Positions 38,731-46,526 of a DNA stretch of 56,912 bases are shown here, one piece after another. The translations under genes and the position numbers were made by a program. The DNA lies in assembly GCA_003851245.1 (NCBI GenBank), contig BHEP01000015.1, positions 1 to 56,912 on the forward strand, in the 5' to 3' direction. A model generated the notes under the pieces. It made no database searches and had not been told where the DNA came from. It was given only the letters and a program-made list of their open reading frames with translations. Every line of letters starts with the position of its first letter. Positions within the stretch are counted from its first letter, which is position 1. Origin of the DNA: Bacteroidales bacterium (GTDB lineage Bacteria > Bacteroidota > Bacteroidia > Bacteroidales > Azobacteroidaceae).

Positions 38731-39597
38731 TTATTGAAGATAGCTCTTGGGAATCTCGTTTATTGATCGTATTTCCATGCGTCGATAGTATACCTCAGCA
38801 CCTTCCGATTGAAGTTGTATAACTCCTTTGGTAAGTGCAATTTCATTTCCATTGACCATCAAATGCGACTTAGTATTTACCATATTAACCGTTCCATTTA
38901 TTATGTGTACACTCACATCGCCAAGGCATAGCACCTCAATTACGTTCCATTCGCCGTGAGGCTTTTCGTTGAGTATATTTTTGGAGCATATTTTTCCTGC
39001 GGGAAGTCCCGTTCCGAATGTTATTGATGGAGCTTGGGGGTCGAAGATATATCCGCCATTGTCATTGGCTTTTGCTGTGATGTTGCAATAGGTGTCGCCC
39101 ATTCGGTATGAGTCGCCAAACATATTTTCCATAACTTGGCATTCGTGCGATATTTTCCATACCTCTAGTCCTTTGCCAAATTTGCCAACTCCATGGTATA
39201 GTATGCCAGAGTTTCGCGCTTTGTCTTCACGAGGCGCCCATTTTTTGTCTCCCCATTTTACTTCTAGTCGCAGGTGGTAGTTTTCGTGCTCTGCAAGGGT
39301 AGAGAAAGAGCCATATACTTGTCCCGATATGTGCAGGGCAGGCTCTCCATCGATTTCTGTGATGCTAAAAACGTTGAGAGGGTCTTTATTTGTTCCAATA
39401 GGCTGGGTGTATAGGCCTTCTTCATTTTTGCTTAGTCCGTGAATATTATTTATTGAATGGTCAGGCACTCCAATATAGGTTTCCCACCCATCAAAATTGC
39501 TTCCATTGAAGAGGGCTTCAAATTTGGATTCGGGCTTATTGCACGAATATAGCATGAGGACTAATACTGGAAAGATAAAAAGTGCTGTTTTTTTCAT
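38731..39597 (-). CDS. DUF1080 (3-keto-disaccharide hydrolase domain) lipoprotein
   Basis: This 288-residue lipoprotein (lipobox MLYSC, Cys19) has a concanavalin-like fold, the DUF1080 domain (PF06439). It starts FEALFNGSNFDGWETY, then has NYHLRLEVKWGDKKWAPRED, ARNSGILYHGVGKFGKGLEV and the C-terminal GVIQLQSEGAEVYYRRMEIR. Proteins with this domain have been linked to hydrolysis of 3-keto-glycosides. The lipid anchor places it on a membrane facing periplasm or surface. Cotranscription with the downstream lactonase is likely (gap 21 bp). Confidence 0.9.
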   Translation of the reverse strand: MKKTALFIFPVLVLMLYSCNKPESKFEALFNGSNFDGWETYIGVPDHSINNIHGLSKNEEGLYTQPIGTNKDPLNVFSITEIDGEPALHISGQVYGSFSTLAEHENYHLRLEVKWGDKKWAPREDKARNSGILYHGVGKFGKGLEVWKISHECQVMENMFGDSYRMGDTYCNITAKANDNGGYIFDPQAPSITFGTGLPAGKICSKNILNEKPHGEWNVIEVLCLGDVSVHIINGTVNMVNTKSHLMVNGNEIALTKGVIQLQSEGAEVYYRRMEIRSINEIPKSYLQ

Positions 39598-39655
39598 TAT
39601 GGATGTTTTTTTAGGGTGTGGGTATAATACAAACCTTATTGAATGTTGGGAATAA

Positions 39656-39691
39656 AAAACGAGCTCCTATATTGCTATACGAGCTCGTTTT
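39656..39691 (-). terminator. Intrinsic terminator of ferritin gene
   Basis: AAAACGAGCTC and GAGCTCGTTTT form an 11-bp stem with a 14-nt loop. On the minus strand it follows the ferritin stop by 17 bp and runs into a U-rich tract. Confidence 0.8.
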
Positions 39692-39708
39692 GTTTTTGGA
39701 GAATGAGT

Positions 39709-40197
39709 TTAGCTTCTTTGTGCCAAGCTTTGGTCAAACATATACATGGCAGCAGTATCCTTATTAATTACTTTGAGGGCAGAAATATATTTTCTTGCTG
39801 CCTCTTCTTCTTCCACTTGTTCGCTAACGAAGAAGTTTAATAGGTTGATGCAGGCATAGTCTTTCAATTCTACTGCCATATCCATGAGAGAGTGTATGTA
39901 TGAAGTTACCTTTTTTTCGTGGAGTAGGGTATCTTCAAAGGCATCTAGCGGAGAGTTCCATTCTTGGCGAACTTCGGATATGGGCATTAACTTAACCTTT
40001 TTGTCGCAAGATGTAATAAAAGACATGATTTTTTGGGCATGCTCAAATTCTTCTTGTGCTTGTTTTGCGAACCAGCTGGAGGCTCCAGAAAAGCCCTTTT
40101 CGTCCATATCGTACGACATAGATAGATAGAGATAGGACGACCAAATCTCCTCGTTTACTTGCTTATTTAAAGCTGCTTCCATTTTAGGATTTAACAT
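39709..40197 (-). CDS. ftnA: Ferritin (non-haem, FtnA type)
   Basis: Ferritin oxidises and stores iron as a 24-subunit cage. The 162-residue four-helix protein has all ferroxidase residues: Glu17 (NEEIWSSYLYLS), Tyr24, Glu50 and His53 (QEEFEHAQKI), Glu94 and the SEQVEEEE block (Glu126, Gln127, Glu130). No haem-binding Met typical of bacterioferritin is evident. It is a monocistronic gene with its own terminator. A long inverted repeat (40235-40262) lies in the leader region. Confidence 0.95.
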   Translation of the reverse strand: MLNPKMEAALNKQVNEEIWSSYLYLSMSYDMDEKGFSGASSWFAKQAQEEFEHAQKIMSFITSCDKKVKLMPISEVRQEWNSPLDAFEDTLLHEKKVTSYIHSLMDMAVELKDYACINLLNFFVSEQVEEEEAARKYISALKVINKDTAAMYMFDQSLAQRS

Positions 40198-40234
40198 AGT
40201 TTTAATTTTTAATTAATTAATAATACGAATATAT

Positions 40235-40262
40235 AAGTATGTGCATGTACATATACATACTT
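40235..40262. repeat. Inverted repeat between gcvP and ferritin
   Basis: AAGTATGT (40235-40242) and ACATACTT (40255-40262) form a perfect 8-bp inverted repeat around GCATGTACATAT, which itself contains the palindrome ATGTACAT. On the plus strand it is followed by TTTTATTTTT. It could end gcvP transcription poorly, or be an operator for ferritin. Neither is proven. Confidence 0.4.
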
Positions 40263-40268
40263 TTATTT

Positions 40269-43115
40269 TTAGCTGCACGCACATTGTACAGTCACCAGGT
40301 TTCTGTCGCCAAAGGCATTGTCAATTCTCGCAACATTGACCCAGAACTTATTTTCTTTGATCCACTCCAGAGGGTATGCAGCCTTACTTCTAGGATAGGC
40401 ATGTGACCATTGGTCGGCACATACTTCATATTCAGGGTGTGGGGCATTTATCAATACGTTGTCTTCCTTGAGGGCAATTCCATTTTCCACCTCTTCAATT
40501 TCTTTCCTTATAGACAGCATGGCATCAACAAATCTCTTAAGTTCTCTTAAGGACTCACTTTCGGTGGGTTCTATCATTAGGGTGCCATGAACGGGGAATG
40601 ATAGGGTGGGGGCGTGAAAGCCATAGTCTATCAATCGTTTGGCTATGTCGGTTTCTGAAATTCCCGATTTTTCTTTTATCGTTCTGCATTCCAAGATAAG
40701 TTCGTGGCCCACTCTAGCCTGGGCTCCTTTGTATACAATGCCAAAGGCATCTTCTAGGCAGCATGCAAGGTAGTTTGCATTAAGTATGGCTGTTTGGGTA
40801 GCTCTTGCCAGTCCTTCGGCTCCCAACATTCGGATATATCCGTAGGTTATGGGGAGTATTCCTGCGCTACCAAATGGGGCTGAGGCAACGGTATTGAGGG
40901 AGCTTCCTATTTCGGGGTGGCTAGGCAGGAATGTAATTAAGTGTGGCGCCACGCAGATGGGTCCAGAGCCAGGGCCGCCGCCGCCGTGCGGAATTGCAAA
41001 AGTCTTATGTAGATTTAGGTGGCATACATCAGCCCCCATAAATCCGGGGTTGGTAAGGCATACTTGGGCGTTCATGTTTGCCCCATCCATATATACCTGT
41101 CCTCCATTGCTGTGGATGATTTCGCATATTTCCACAATATTGATTTCAAATATTCCGTGGGTCGAGGGGTAGGTAATCATTATTGCGGCCAGCTTGTCCT
41201 TATTTTCACTAGCCTTGGTTTTAAGGTCTTCCATATCCGTATTGCCCTGCTCGTCACATTTTACAGTGAGTATTGAGTATCCCGCCTGTATGGCCGATGC
41301 GGGGTTTGTGCCGTGTGCCGATGATGGAATGAGTATAATATTTCTGTGGGCCTCACCTCTTTGTTTTTGGTATTCTCTGATAACCATCAAACCCGTGTAT
41401 TCTCCCGAAGCCCCCGAATTGGGCTGTAAGCTCACTCCTGGAAGACCCGTAATTTCGCCTAGATACTCGCTCAAATTTTCCAAAAGTTCTTTGTAGCCTT
41501 CAGTTTGTTCTTCTGGAGCATAGGGATGTATGCAACCAAATTCAGCCCTACTTAGGGGCAATAATTCTGATGCAGCGTTTAATTTCATTGTGCACGAACC
41601 CAAGGAGATCATTGAATGCGCCAAGGATATGTCCCTTCGTTCTAGTTTTTTAGCATACCTCATAAGTTCTGTTTCGGTATGGTAGGTATTGAATACCTCG
41701 TGTTGGAGGTAGGGGCTTGTGCGAATGAGGTCTTTGTGTAAGTAAATTTTTTCGGGAATTTCTTTTTCCAAGGCATAATCTTTCAATGCTGCGCTAGCAA
41801 AGACGTATAGCAATACTCCCACATCGTCGGGAAGGCTTGTTTCATCTATGCTTATTCCTACTTCGCCTGTATCAAAATATCGAAGGTTGATCCTACATTC
41901 TAGTGCTAGTTCTTGTAGGAATGATATAGAAACCTTGTCGGGAACTTGAATCTTTAGGGTGTCGAAGAAGTGTTCATTGACTTGTTTGTATCCCAATGTT
42001 TCTAGTTCGGCAGCCAGAAAGCCTGCGATGGAATGCACTCTGCTAGCAATATTTTTTATTCCCTTTGGCCCATGGTATACGGCATAAAAGCTAGCCATAG
42101 TTGCCAATAGAGCCTGTGCGGTACAAATATTTGAGCTAGCTTTCTCTCTTTTTATATGTTGCTCTCGGGTTTGGAGAGCCATTCTTAGAGCCTGTTTGCC
42201 ATAAGCATCTTTGGAAATTCCTATTATGCGTCCAGGTATGATGCGCTTGAAAGAATCTTTGCAAGCCAGGTATGCGGCCGAAGGTCCTCCATAAAACATG
42301 GGAATGCCAAAACGCTGGGTGCTCCCCAAAACAATGTCAGCACCCCATTCTCCTGGAGGAGTGAGCAATGCTAGGCTGAGTATGTCTGCTGCTACAGAAA
42401 GACCAATGCCAAGGTTTTTGGCTTTTGTGGCAAATTCCCTATAGTCCTCGACCTTTCCATCTGAGTTTGGGTATTGTATGATAGCACCAAAATATTCCTT
42501 GCTGAGTTCTTGGGTTTTGAAATCGCCCCTCACCAATTTTATTCCATGGGGAATGGCTCTGGTGTGTATTACGGCAAATGTAGATTCAAATATATTGTTG
42601 TCGACAAATAGGCTTTTTGCTCCCTGTTTTACCTGTTCTTTGGTTCTGGATTCAAAGAGCATATTTACAGATTCTGCTGCCGCCGTGGCTTCGTCGAGAA
42701 GCGAGCAGTTTGCCAGAGGCAAGGCAGTAAAATCGCTTACCATGGTTTGAAAATTGAGCAAGGCTTCGAGCCTACCTTGAGAAATCTCTCCTTGGTATGG
42801 TGTATAGGAGGTGTACCAAGCGGGGTTTTCGAAAACGTTGCGTAAAATGGCGGCTGGCGTGTTGGTATCGTACCAACCCATGCCTATGTAGCTTGTAAAA
42901 ACTTGATTCTTGGAGCCCAGTTCGCCGATATGTTCGGCATATTCACGTTCTGTCATGGCTTCGGGTATTTCGGGCAAGCTTTTAAGCCTAATGTTTGAGG
43001 GTATTGTTTGATCAATTAATTGATCAATACTTGAGAGTCCTATTTTGTGTAGCATTTCCTCTCTATCTTTCTGATTGATGCCGATATGTCGGTCTGCAAA
43101 TTCCTCTGTTTTCAT
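40269..43115 (-). CDS. gcvP: Glycine dehydrogenase (decarboxylating), P-protein
   Basis: The P-protein of the glycine cleavage system decarboxylates glycine with pyridoxal phosphate and hands the aminomethyl group to the H-protein lipoyl arm. The 948-residue protein is the fused single-chain form. The N-terminal half starts FADRHIGINQKDREEMLHKI and has SLLDEATAAAES. The C-terminal half has the PLP lysine in LNLHKTFAIPHGGGGPGSGP and the preceding YMDGANMNAQVCLTNPGFMG. gcvT and gcvH are not in the window. It lies 16 bp after the MBL hydrolase gene on the same strand and is likely cotranscribed with it. Confidence 0.97.
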   Translation of the reverse strand: MKTEEFADRHIGINQKDREEMLHKIGLSSIDQLIDQTIPSNIRLKSLPEIPEAMTEREYAEHIGELGSKNQVFTSYIGMGWYDTNTPAAILRNVFENPAWYTSYTPYQGEISQGRLEALLNFQTMVSDFTALPLANCSLLDEATAAAESVNMLFESRTKEQVKQGAKSLFVDNNIFESTFAVIHTRAIPHGIKLVRGDFKTQELSKEYFGAIIQYPNSDGKVEDYREFATKAKNLGIGLSVAADILSLALLTPPGEWGADIVLGSTQRFGIPMFYGGPSAAYLACKDSFKRIIPGRIIGISKDAYGKQALRMALQTREQHIKREKASSNICTAQALLATMASFYAVYHGPKGIKNIASRVHSIAGFLAAELETLGYKQVNEHFFDTLKIQVPDKVSISFLQELALECRINLRYFDTGEVGISIDETSLPDDVGVLLYVFASAALKDYALEKEIPEKIYLHKDLIRTSPYLQHEVFNTYHTETELMRYAKKLERRDISLAHSMISLGSCTMKLNAASELLPLSRAEFGCIHPYAPEEQTEGYKELLENLSEYLGEITGLPGVSLQPNSGASGEYTGLMVIREYQKQRGEAHRNIILIPSSAHGTNPASAIQAGYSILTVKCDEQGNTDMEDLKTKASENKDKLAAIMITYPSTHGIFEINIVEICEIIHSNGGQVYMDGANMNAQVCLTNPGFMGADVCHLNLHKTFAIPHGGGGPGSGPICVAPHLITFLPSHPEIGSSLNTVASAPFGSAGILPITYGYIRMLGAEGLARATQTAILNANYLACCLEDAFGIVYKGAQARVGHELILECRTIKEKSGISETDIAKRLIDYGFHAPTLSFPVHGTLMIEPTESESLRELKRFVDAMLSIRKEIEEVENGIALKEDNVLINAPHPEYEVCADQWSHAYPRSKAAYPLEWIKENKFWVNVARIDNAFGDRNLVTVQCACS

Positions 43116-43131
43116 TGTATCTTGGTTAATA

Positions 43132-43773
43132 TTATTCTTGTAAATAGGGATTGTTATTTTTCTCGTATTCTATGGTGCTGTCGGGGCCATGTCCTGAAAA
43201 CACCTTGGTATGCATTGGCAGTGTGAGTAATTTCTTTTTTATACCTTCCACAAGGGCATTGTGGTCACCTCCCCAAAGATCAGATCTGCCTACGCTTCCT
43301 TTGAATAGCACATCGCCAACAAACACACTTTGATGTTTGCTTGAATAAAAACACAGACCTCCGGGAGAATGTCCAGGGATGAGAAATATTTGGAAGTTTA
43401 TGTCCTCTCCAAAACTTATTGTTGATGATTCGTCAATTTCATGCCCTGGAATTTCCCTTTCGTCAATTGTTATACCAAAAGTAAGCGCTTGTTGAGATAG
43501 CGAGGGCATAAAATTTTTTTCGCTGTGGTGATATTTGGCTTCAATGCCATAGGTATCATAAATAAATGCACATCCAAAGGAGTGGTCCAAATGCAGGTGG
43601 GTATAAATATGTTGTTTAACAATGAGCTCCTTGTCTGCTATAAATTGCTTTACAGCAGCCTTCTCTTGGTCGGAGTATGCTCCACAATCTATGATGCAGG
43701 CTTCTCGGCTCTTGTCGTAGACTACGTACGTGTTTTCAGAGAAGGGATTGAACTCGAATTTTTTTACTTGCAT
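43132..43773 (-). CDS. MBL-fold metallo-hydrolase (glyoxalase II-like)
   Basis: This 213-residue cytoplasmic hydrolase has two metal sites. THLHLDHSFG gives His59, His61, Asp63 and His64. IPGHSPGGLCFY supplies the third His, FVGDVLFKGSVGRSDLWGGD the bridging Asp, and FSGHGPDSTI the last His. This is the glyoxalase II / YcbL-like subgroup, and the length fits YcbL rather than full glyoxalase II. It should hydrolyse a thioester such as a glutathione- or bacillithiol-like conjugate; the substrate is unproven. It precedes gcvP closely, with a -7 element at 43810. Confidence 0.9.
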   Translation of the reverse strand: MQVKKFEFNPFSENTYVVYDKSREACIIDCGAYSDQEKAAVKQFIADKELIVKQHIYTHLHLDHSFGCAFIYDTYGIEAKYHHSEKNFMPSLSQQALTFGITIDEREIPGHEIDESSTISFGEDINFQIFLIPGHSPGGLCFYSSKHQSVFVGDVLFKGSVGRSDLWGGDHNALVEGIKKKLLTLPMHTKVFSGHGPDSTIEYEKNNNPYLQE

Positions 43774-43809
43774 ATTGCATAAATAAGATTGGTCGTGTAT
43801 ACTGAATTA

Positions 43810-43817
43810 CAAAGGTA
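43810..43817 (-). promoter_or_regulatory. -7 element for MBL-gcvP unit
   Basis: On the minus strand TACCTTTG matches the consensus, 36 bp before the MBL hydrolase ATG. No clear -33 box. Confidence 0.5.
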
Positions 43818-43830
43818 GGAAATTAATTCA

Positions 43831-44451
43831 TTAGAGAGGTATATAAACTGCTTTTTTTGTTTTGAAAAAATCTTCGTCAAAGAAGTCGCTCAATTCATAT
43901 TGGCAAGCAATTTTTTTGAATGGCAGTATTTCATGTTCCAACTCCCCTCCCTTTAGGCATATTAGTCCATTGGGCAATGCGTTTTTGCCCTTTTTTTTGA
44001 TATTTTTTTTGCTTATCTTTACAAGATCGGCAAGTGGCATTACAGCGCGACTTACTACAAAATCTACCATCATGCGCTCCTCTTCTGCACGTATGTGTTT
44101 GCAGCTAAGATTTTGCAAGCCAATTGCTGTAGCAATATTTTCGGCAACCCTCACTTTTTTGCCAATACTATCGATGAGGTGAAATTTAGAATTTGGAAAT
44201 AATATTGCCAGAGGTATCCCAGGGAATCCTCCGCCTGTGCCAATATCCAATATTTGGCTGTCGTCGGAAAAACGAAGAATCTTGGCTATTGCCAAAGAGT
44301 GTAGCACATGCCTCTCGTAAAGATTTTCTATGTCTTTGCGTGAAATGAGGTTTATTTTGGAGTTCCAGTCCATATATAAATCAAAGAGGGCATCAAACTG
44401 ATTGGTTTGTAGCTCGCTAAGTTCAGGGAAATAACGTCTTATAATATCCAT
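43831..44451 (-). CDS. rsmG: 16S rRNA (guanine527-N7)-methyltransferase
   Basis: RsmG methylates N7 of G527 in 16S rRNA. The 206-residue protein has the GidB/RsmG Rossmann domain. The N-terminal helix is FPELSELQTNQFDALFDLY, followed by NLISRKDIENLYERHVLHSL, the SAM loop LDIGTGGGFPGIPLAILFP, and the later VVSRAVMPLADLVKISKK with the conserved basic residues. Slightly short compared with E. coli (207) but complete. It is preceded on the same strand by the DUF3298 lipoprotein gene with a gap of about 45 bp. Confidence 0.95.
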   Translation of the reverse strand: MDIIRRYFPELSELQTNQFDALFDLYMDWNSKINLISRKDIENLYERHVLHSLAIAKILRFSDDSQILDIGTGGGFPGIPLAILFPNSKFHLIDSIGKKVRVAENIATAIGLQNLSCKHIRAEEERMMVDFVVSRAVMPLADLVKISKKNIKKKGKNALPNGLICLKGGELEHEILPFKKIACQYELSDFFDEDFFKTKKAVYIPL

Positions 44452-44496
44452 AGAGTTTTAATAGTTGAATTGTTGTATATTCGATGTCTTGCTTTC

Positions 44497-45348
44497 TTAG
44501 AATCCAACAATTAGAAGTAGGGGGCTGTTGTCTTTTATATACGGTTTTAATGTGCTATAGGGTATAAAAACCTCTGTGGTACCCATCACGTAAGGAGCAA
44601 TTTCATATTCGTTGAATAGATAAGTTATTCCCTTCTCGTCGACCAAGAAATTTTTGTTGGGAACGATTTCGTCTACACTAAAATACCCAATATCTTCTAA
44701 GTCCTTTGCTGTGGCTACCTCATTGGACTTTACAATCTCGTTGACAATTATTTTGGCGATAGCATCTTGGTAGTCTTCAATAAAAATATCGCTTTCAGCT
44801 ATCAATTTACCTGAGCTTAGGTCTATTGTGTATGAAGATAATGTCAAAGATCCATGGGCTCCTCCGGTATAGTCCGTAAATTCTACTTGGTATGAAAGCA
44901 GGTTGGCAGCATTGAAATGAATTTTATTTTTTATTTTCTCAAAGAAGGATAGATAGGCTTCATACTCTTCGTTGTCTTCGCCTATCTCCAATAATGGCAC
45001 CGCTGTTTCCAATTCTTTGTAGTAGGCAATGTAGTCTTCTTTGTATGCTTTTAAGGCATCTACAGGGTCTTTGTCTTTGAATTCTTTGCCAATAAAGGTG
45101 GAGGTGAATATTTCTTGCAAGGATTTTATATCTATGCCATCTCCATTATATTCTGTGGGAAATATATACTGAATATTGAGGTTGCAATTGGGATATTTGG
45201 GGTCTCCAAAAAGGTGATAAACCTCTGTAATACTGGTAGAATCAAACAATATATTGTTCTCTTTTACTTCAATATTCTTGTTGCATGCAGAAAAAAATAG
45301 TCCAATTGCAATGCACAATATGGATGGAAATGTGATTTTTGATTTCAT
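44497..45348 (-). CDS. DUF3298/DUF4163 lipoprotein (RsiV-like)
   Basis: This 283-residue lipoprotein (LFFSACNK, Cys22) has the fused DUF4163-DUF3298 module. The first part, about 50-150, contains NLNIQYIFPTEYNGDGIDIK. The second contains VEFTDYTGGAHGSLTLSSYT, with the family mark YTGGAHG, and VMGTTEVFIPYSTLKPYI near the C-terminus. In Bacillus the same module forms the extracellular part of the lysozyme-sensing anti-sigma factor RsiV. In Bacteroidota it is usually a stand-alone lipoprotein of unknown role. The nearby sigma factor at 45576 is divergent and has a different partner, so no link is claimed. Confidence 0.88.
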   Translation of the reverse strand: MKSKITFPSILCIAIGLFFSACNKNIEVKENNILFDSTSITEVYHLFGDPKYPNCNLNIQYIFPTEYNGDGIDIKSLQEIFTSTFIGKEFKDKDPVDALKAYKEDYIAYYKELETAVPLLEIGEDNEEYEAYLSFFEKIKNKIHFNAANLLSYQVEFTDYTGGAHGSLTLSSYTIDLSSGKLIAESDIFIEDYQDAIAKIIVNEIVKSNEVATAKDLEDIGYFSVDEIVPNKNFLVDEKGITYLFNEYEIAPYVMGTTEVFIPYSTLKPYIKDNSPLLLIVGF

Positions 45349-45400
45349 TTTGTTGAATTTATGTTGCCTCCCTGGCTCTAGCCTTTAGCAAATGGGAGTA

Positions 45401-45408
45401 CAAATGTA
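45401..45408 (-). promoter_or_regulatory. -7 element for DUF3298 lipoprotein
   Basis: On the minus strand TACATTTG matches TAnnTTTG, 52 bp before the ATG at 45348. The -33 box is not clear. Confidence 0.4.
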
Positions 45409-45524
45409 TTTATTTTTATTTCTAAAAACTACAGTTTTAAAGAATAAAAAGTCTTAATAGGGCTTTAGATGTGCATAAGGGTTCTAATTTTGGAAATTAG
45501 AGCTATATTGTTAAAAAAAGAAAT

Positions 45525-45532
45525 TATATTTG
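45525..45532 (+). promoter_or_regulatory. -7 element for ECF sigma gene
   Basis: TATATTTG matches TAnnTTTG, 43 bp before the ATG at 45576. It suggests transcription by the housekeeping sigma factor. A -33 box at normal spacing is not seen. Confidence 0.4.
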
Positions 45533-45575
45533 CAGTGCTTATTTATCTTTTGCAACTTATTATTATATTGAAAAA

Positions 45576-46127
45576 ATGAATTTGAGGAATGAGCTACAAC
45601 ATTTTAATAAACTATTTGCGGATTATGAGAGCAAATTTATCCGTTTTGCCAATAGCTATATTCGTAATCTTGCAGTAGCGGAAGATATTGTTATGGAGTC
45701 GTTTATGCACTACTGGGAAAATCGCGAAAGCCTTAAATCAGAGTCTAATATTCCCGCGTATATCCTAACAATGATTAAGAACAAAAGCCTCAATAATCTA
45801 AAGCATTTACGCATATGCGAAGAGGTTTCAGAAAAGATAATAGCACATGCTCAGTGGGTCTTAGATGTCAATATTAGTACCCTTGAAGCCTGCAATCCCG
45901 AGGAATTATTTTCTGATGAAATACAGGCAATAGTAGAAAAATCCCTCAAGACCTTATCTCCACAGACACGACAAATATTTATGATGAGTCGCTATCAAAA
46001 CATGTCCAACAAAGAAATAGCCAGCGCGCTTTCCATCACTGGCAAGGGCGTAGAGTATCATATATCAAAGACTATCAAGCAACTAAAAGCAGACCTCAAA
46101 GATTATCTCCCATTTATTCTTTGGTAG
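45576..46127 (+). CDS. ECF-type RNA polymerase sigma factor (PUL-associated)
   Basis: This 183-residue sigma factor has region 2 (FNKLFADYESKFIRFANSYI, then AVAEDIVMESFMHYWENRES) and region 4 with its helix-turn-helix (LSPQTRQIFMMSRYQNMSNK, then SITGKGVEYHISKTIKQLKA). This is the Bacteroidota sigma-70 subgroup that works with FecR-type anti-sigma factors and SusC receptors carrying an STN domain. The FecR gene (48837) and such a SusC (49945) lie downstream. Normally sigma and FecR genes are adjacent; here about 2.7 kb of other genes intervene. Its last 14 bp overlap a broken gene on the opposite strand. Confidence 0.93.
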   Translation: MNLRNELQHFNKLFADYESKFIRFANSYIRNLAVAEDIVMESFMHYWENRESLKSESNIPAYILTMIKNKSLNNLKHLRICEEVSEKIIAHAQWVLDVNISTLEACNPEELFSDEIQAIVEKSLKTLSPQTRQIFMMSRYQNMSNKEIASALSITGKGVEYHISKTIKQLKADLKDYLPFILW

Positions 46128-46340
46128 CAGGAAGAGTTTCTACCATCCACTGATCAATATCATCTCTTTGGAGGTCTTCGTAAAACTCCTTGAGGAAGAA
46201 ATCGCTGGCAATAGGTCGTATCTTTAGATAAGCCGGCAACAAAGACTCTAAAAAAACCTGTGCGCACTTCGGTATTGGAATAGCCAAGGGAATAAAATTT
46301 TATATCCCTAGCGTATAAAGTCTTTTTTTCATGATCTTCT
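46114..46340 (-). pseudogene. Remnant of AAA-ATPase-like / PD-(D/E)XK nuclease (DUF1703) gene
   Basis: On the minus strand one frame reads LEDHEKKTLYARDIKFYSLG then YSNTEVRTGFF, and after a +/-1 shift at a T-run (near 46250-46256) the next frame continues FLESLLPAYLKIRPIASDFF then LKEFYEDLQRDDIDQWMVET to the TAA at 46114-46116. Joined, this follows the pattern (YxLGYPNxEVxxGFxxxLLPxY...Fxxxxxx DIDxFM) of the large Bacteroidota AAA-ATPase-like family with a C-terminal PD-(D/E)XK domain. The N-terminal ATPase and the nuclease end are both missing. It fills most of the gap between sigma factor and the next gene. The rest of 46341-46456 holds nothing I recognise. Confidence 0.6.
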
Positions 46341-46456
46341 AAAAAATAATGCTACAAAGTTGATGAAAAAAGTTTTGCCTTTCCATATAGTCGAGGTCAA
46401 TTTGGACGTTTAGTAAAAATGTTTAGATATTGCGAGCTAAGAATAGTTAAAAGCAT

Positions 46457-46464
46457 TAACTTTG
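46457..46464 (+). promoter_or_regulatory. -7 element for AlbA_2-ParA pair
   Basis: TAACTTTG matches TAnnTTTG and lies 62 bp before the ATG at 46527. The upstream box at N19 is not conserved; TTGC lies 4 bp too far. It suggests the gene pair has its own promoter, separate from the sigma gene. Confidence 0.45.
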
Positions 46465-46526
46465 CAAATCACAAGGAGTGGAGTAAAGCCCAATTGCAGA
46501 AGTTTCATTAAAGAGGTTTAGACAAA

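Noticed and set aside
44497..45576. DUF3298 lipoprotein as anti-sigma partner of the ECF sigma factor at 45576
   Set aside because: The module resembles RsiV, but this protein is a lipoprotein without a cytoplasmic sigma-binding domain or membrane helix, and a proper FecR partner exists downstream.
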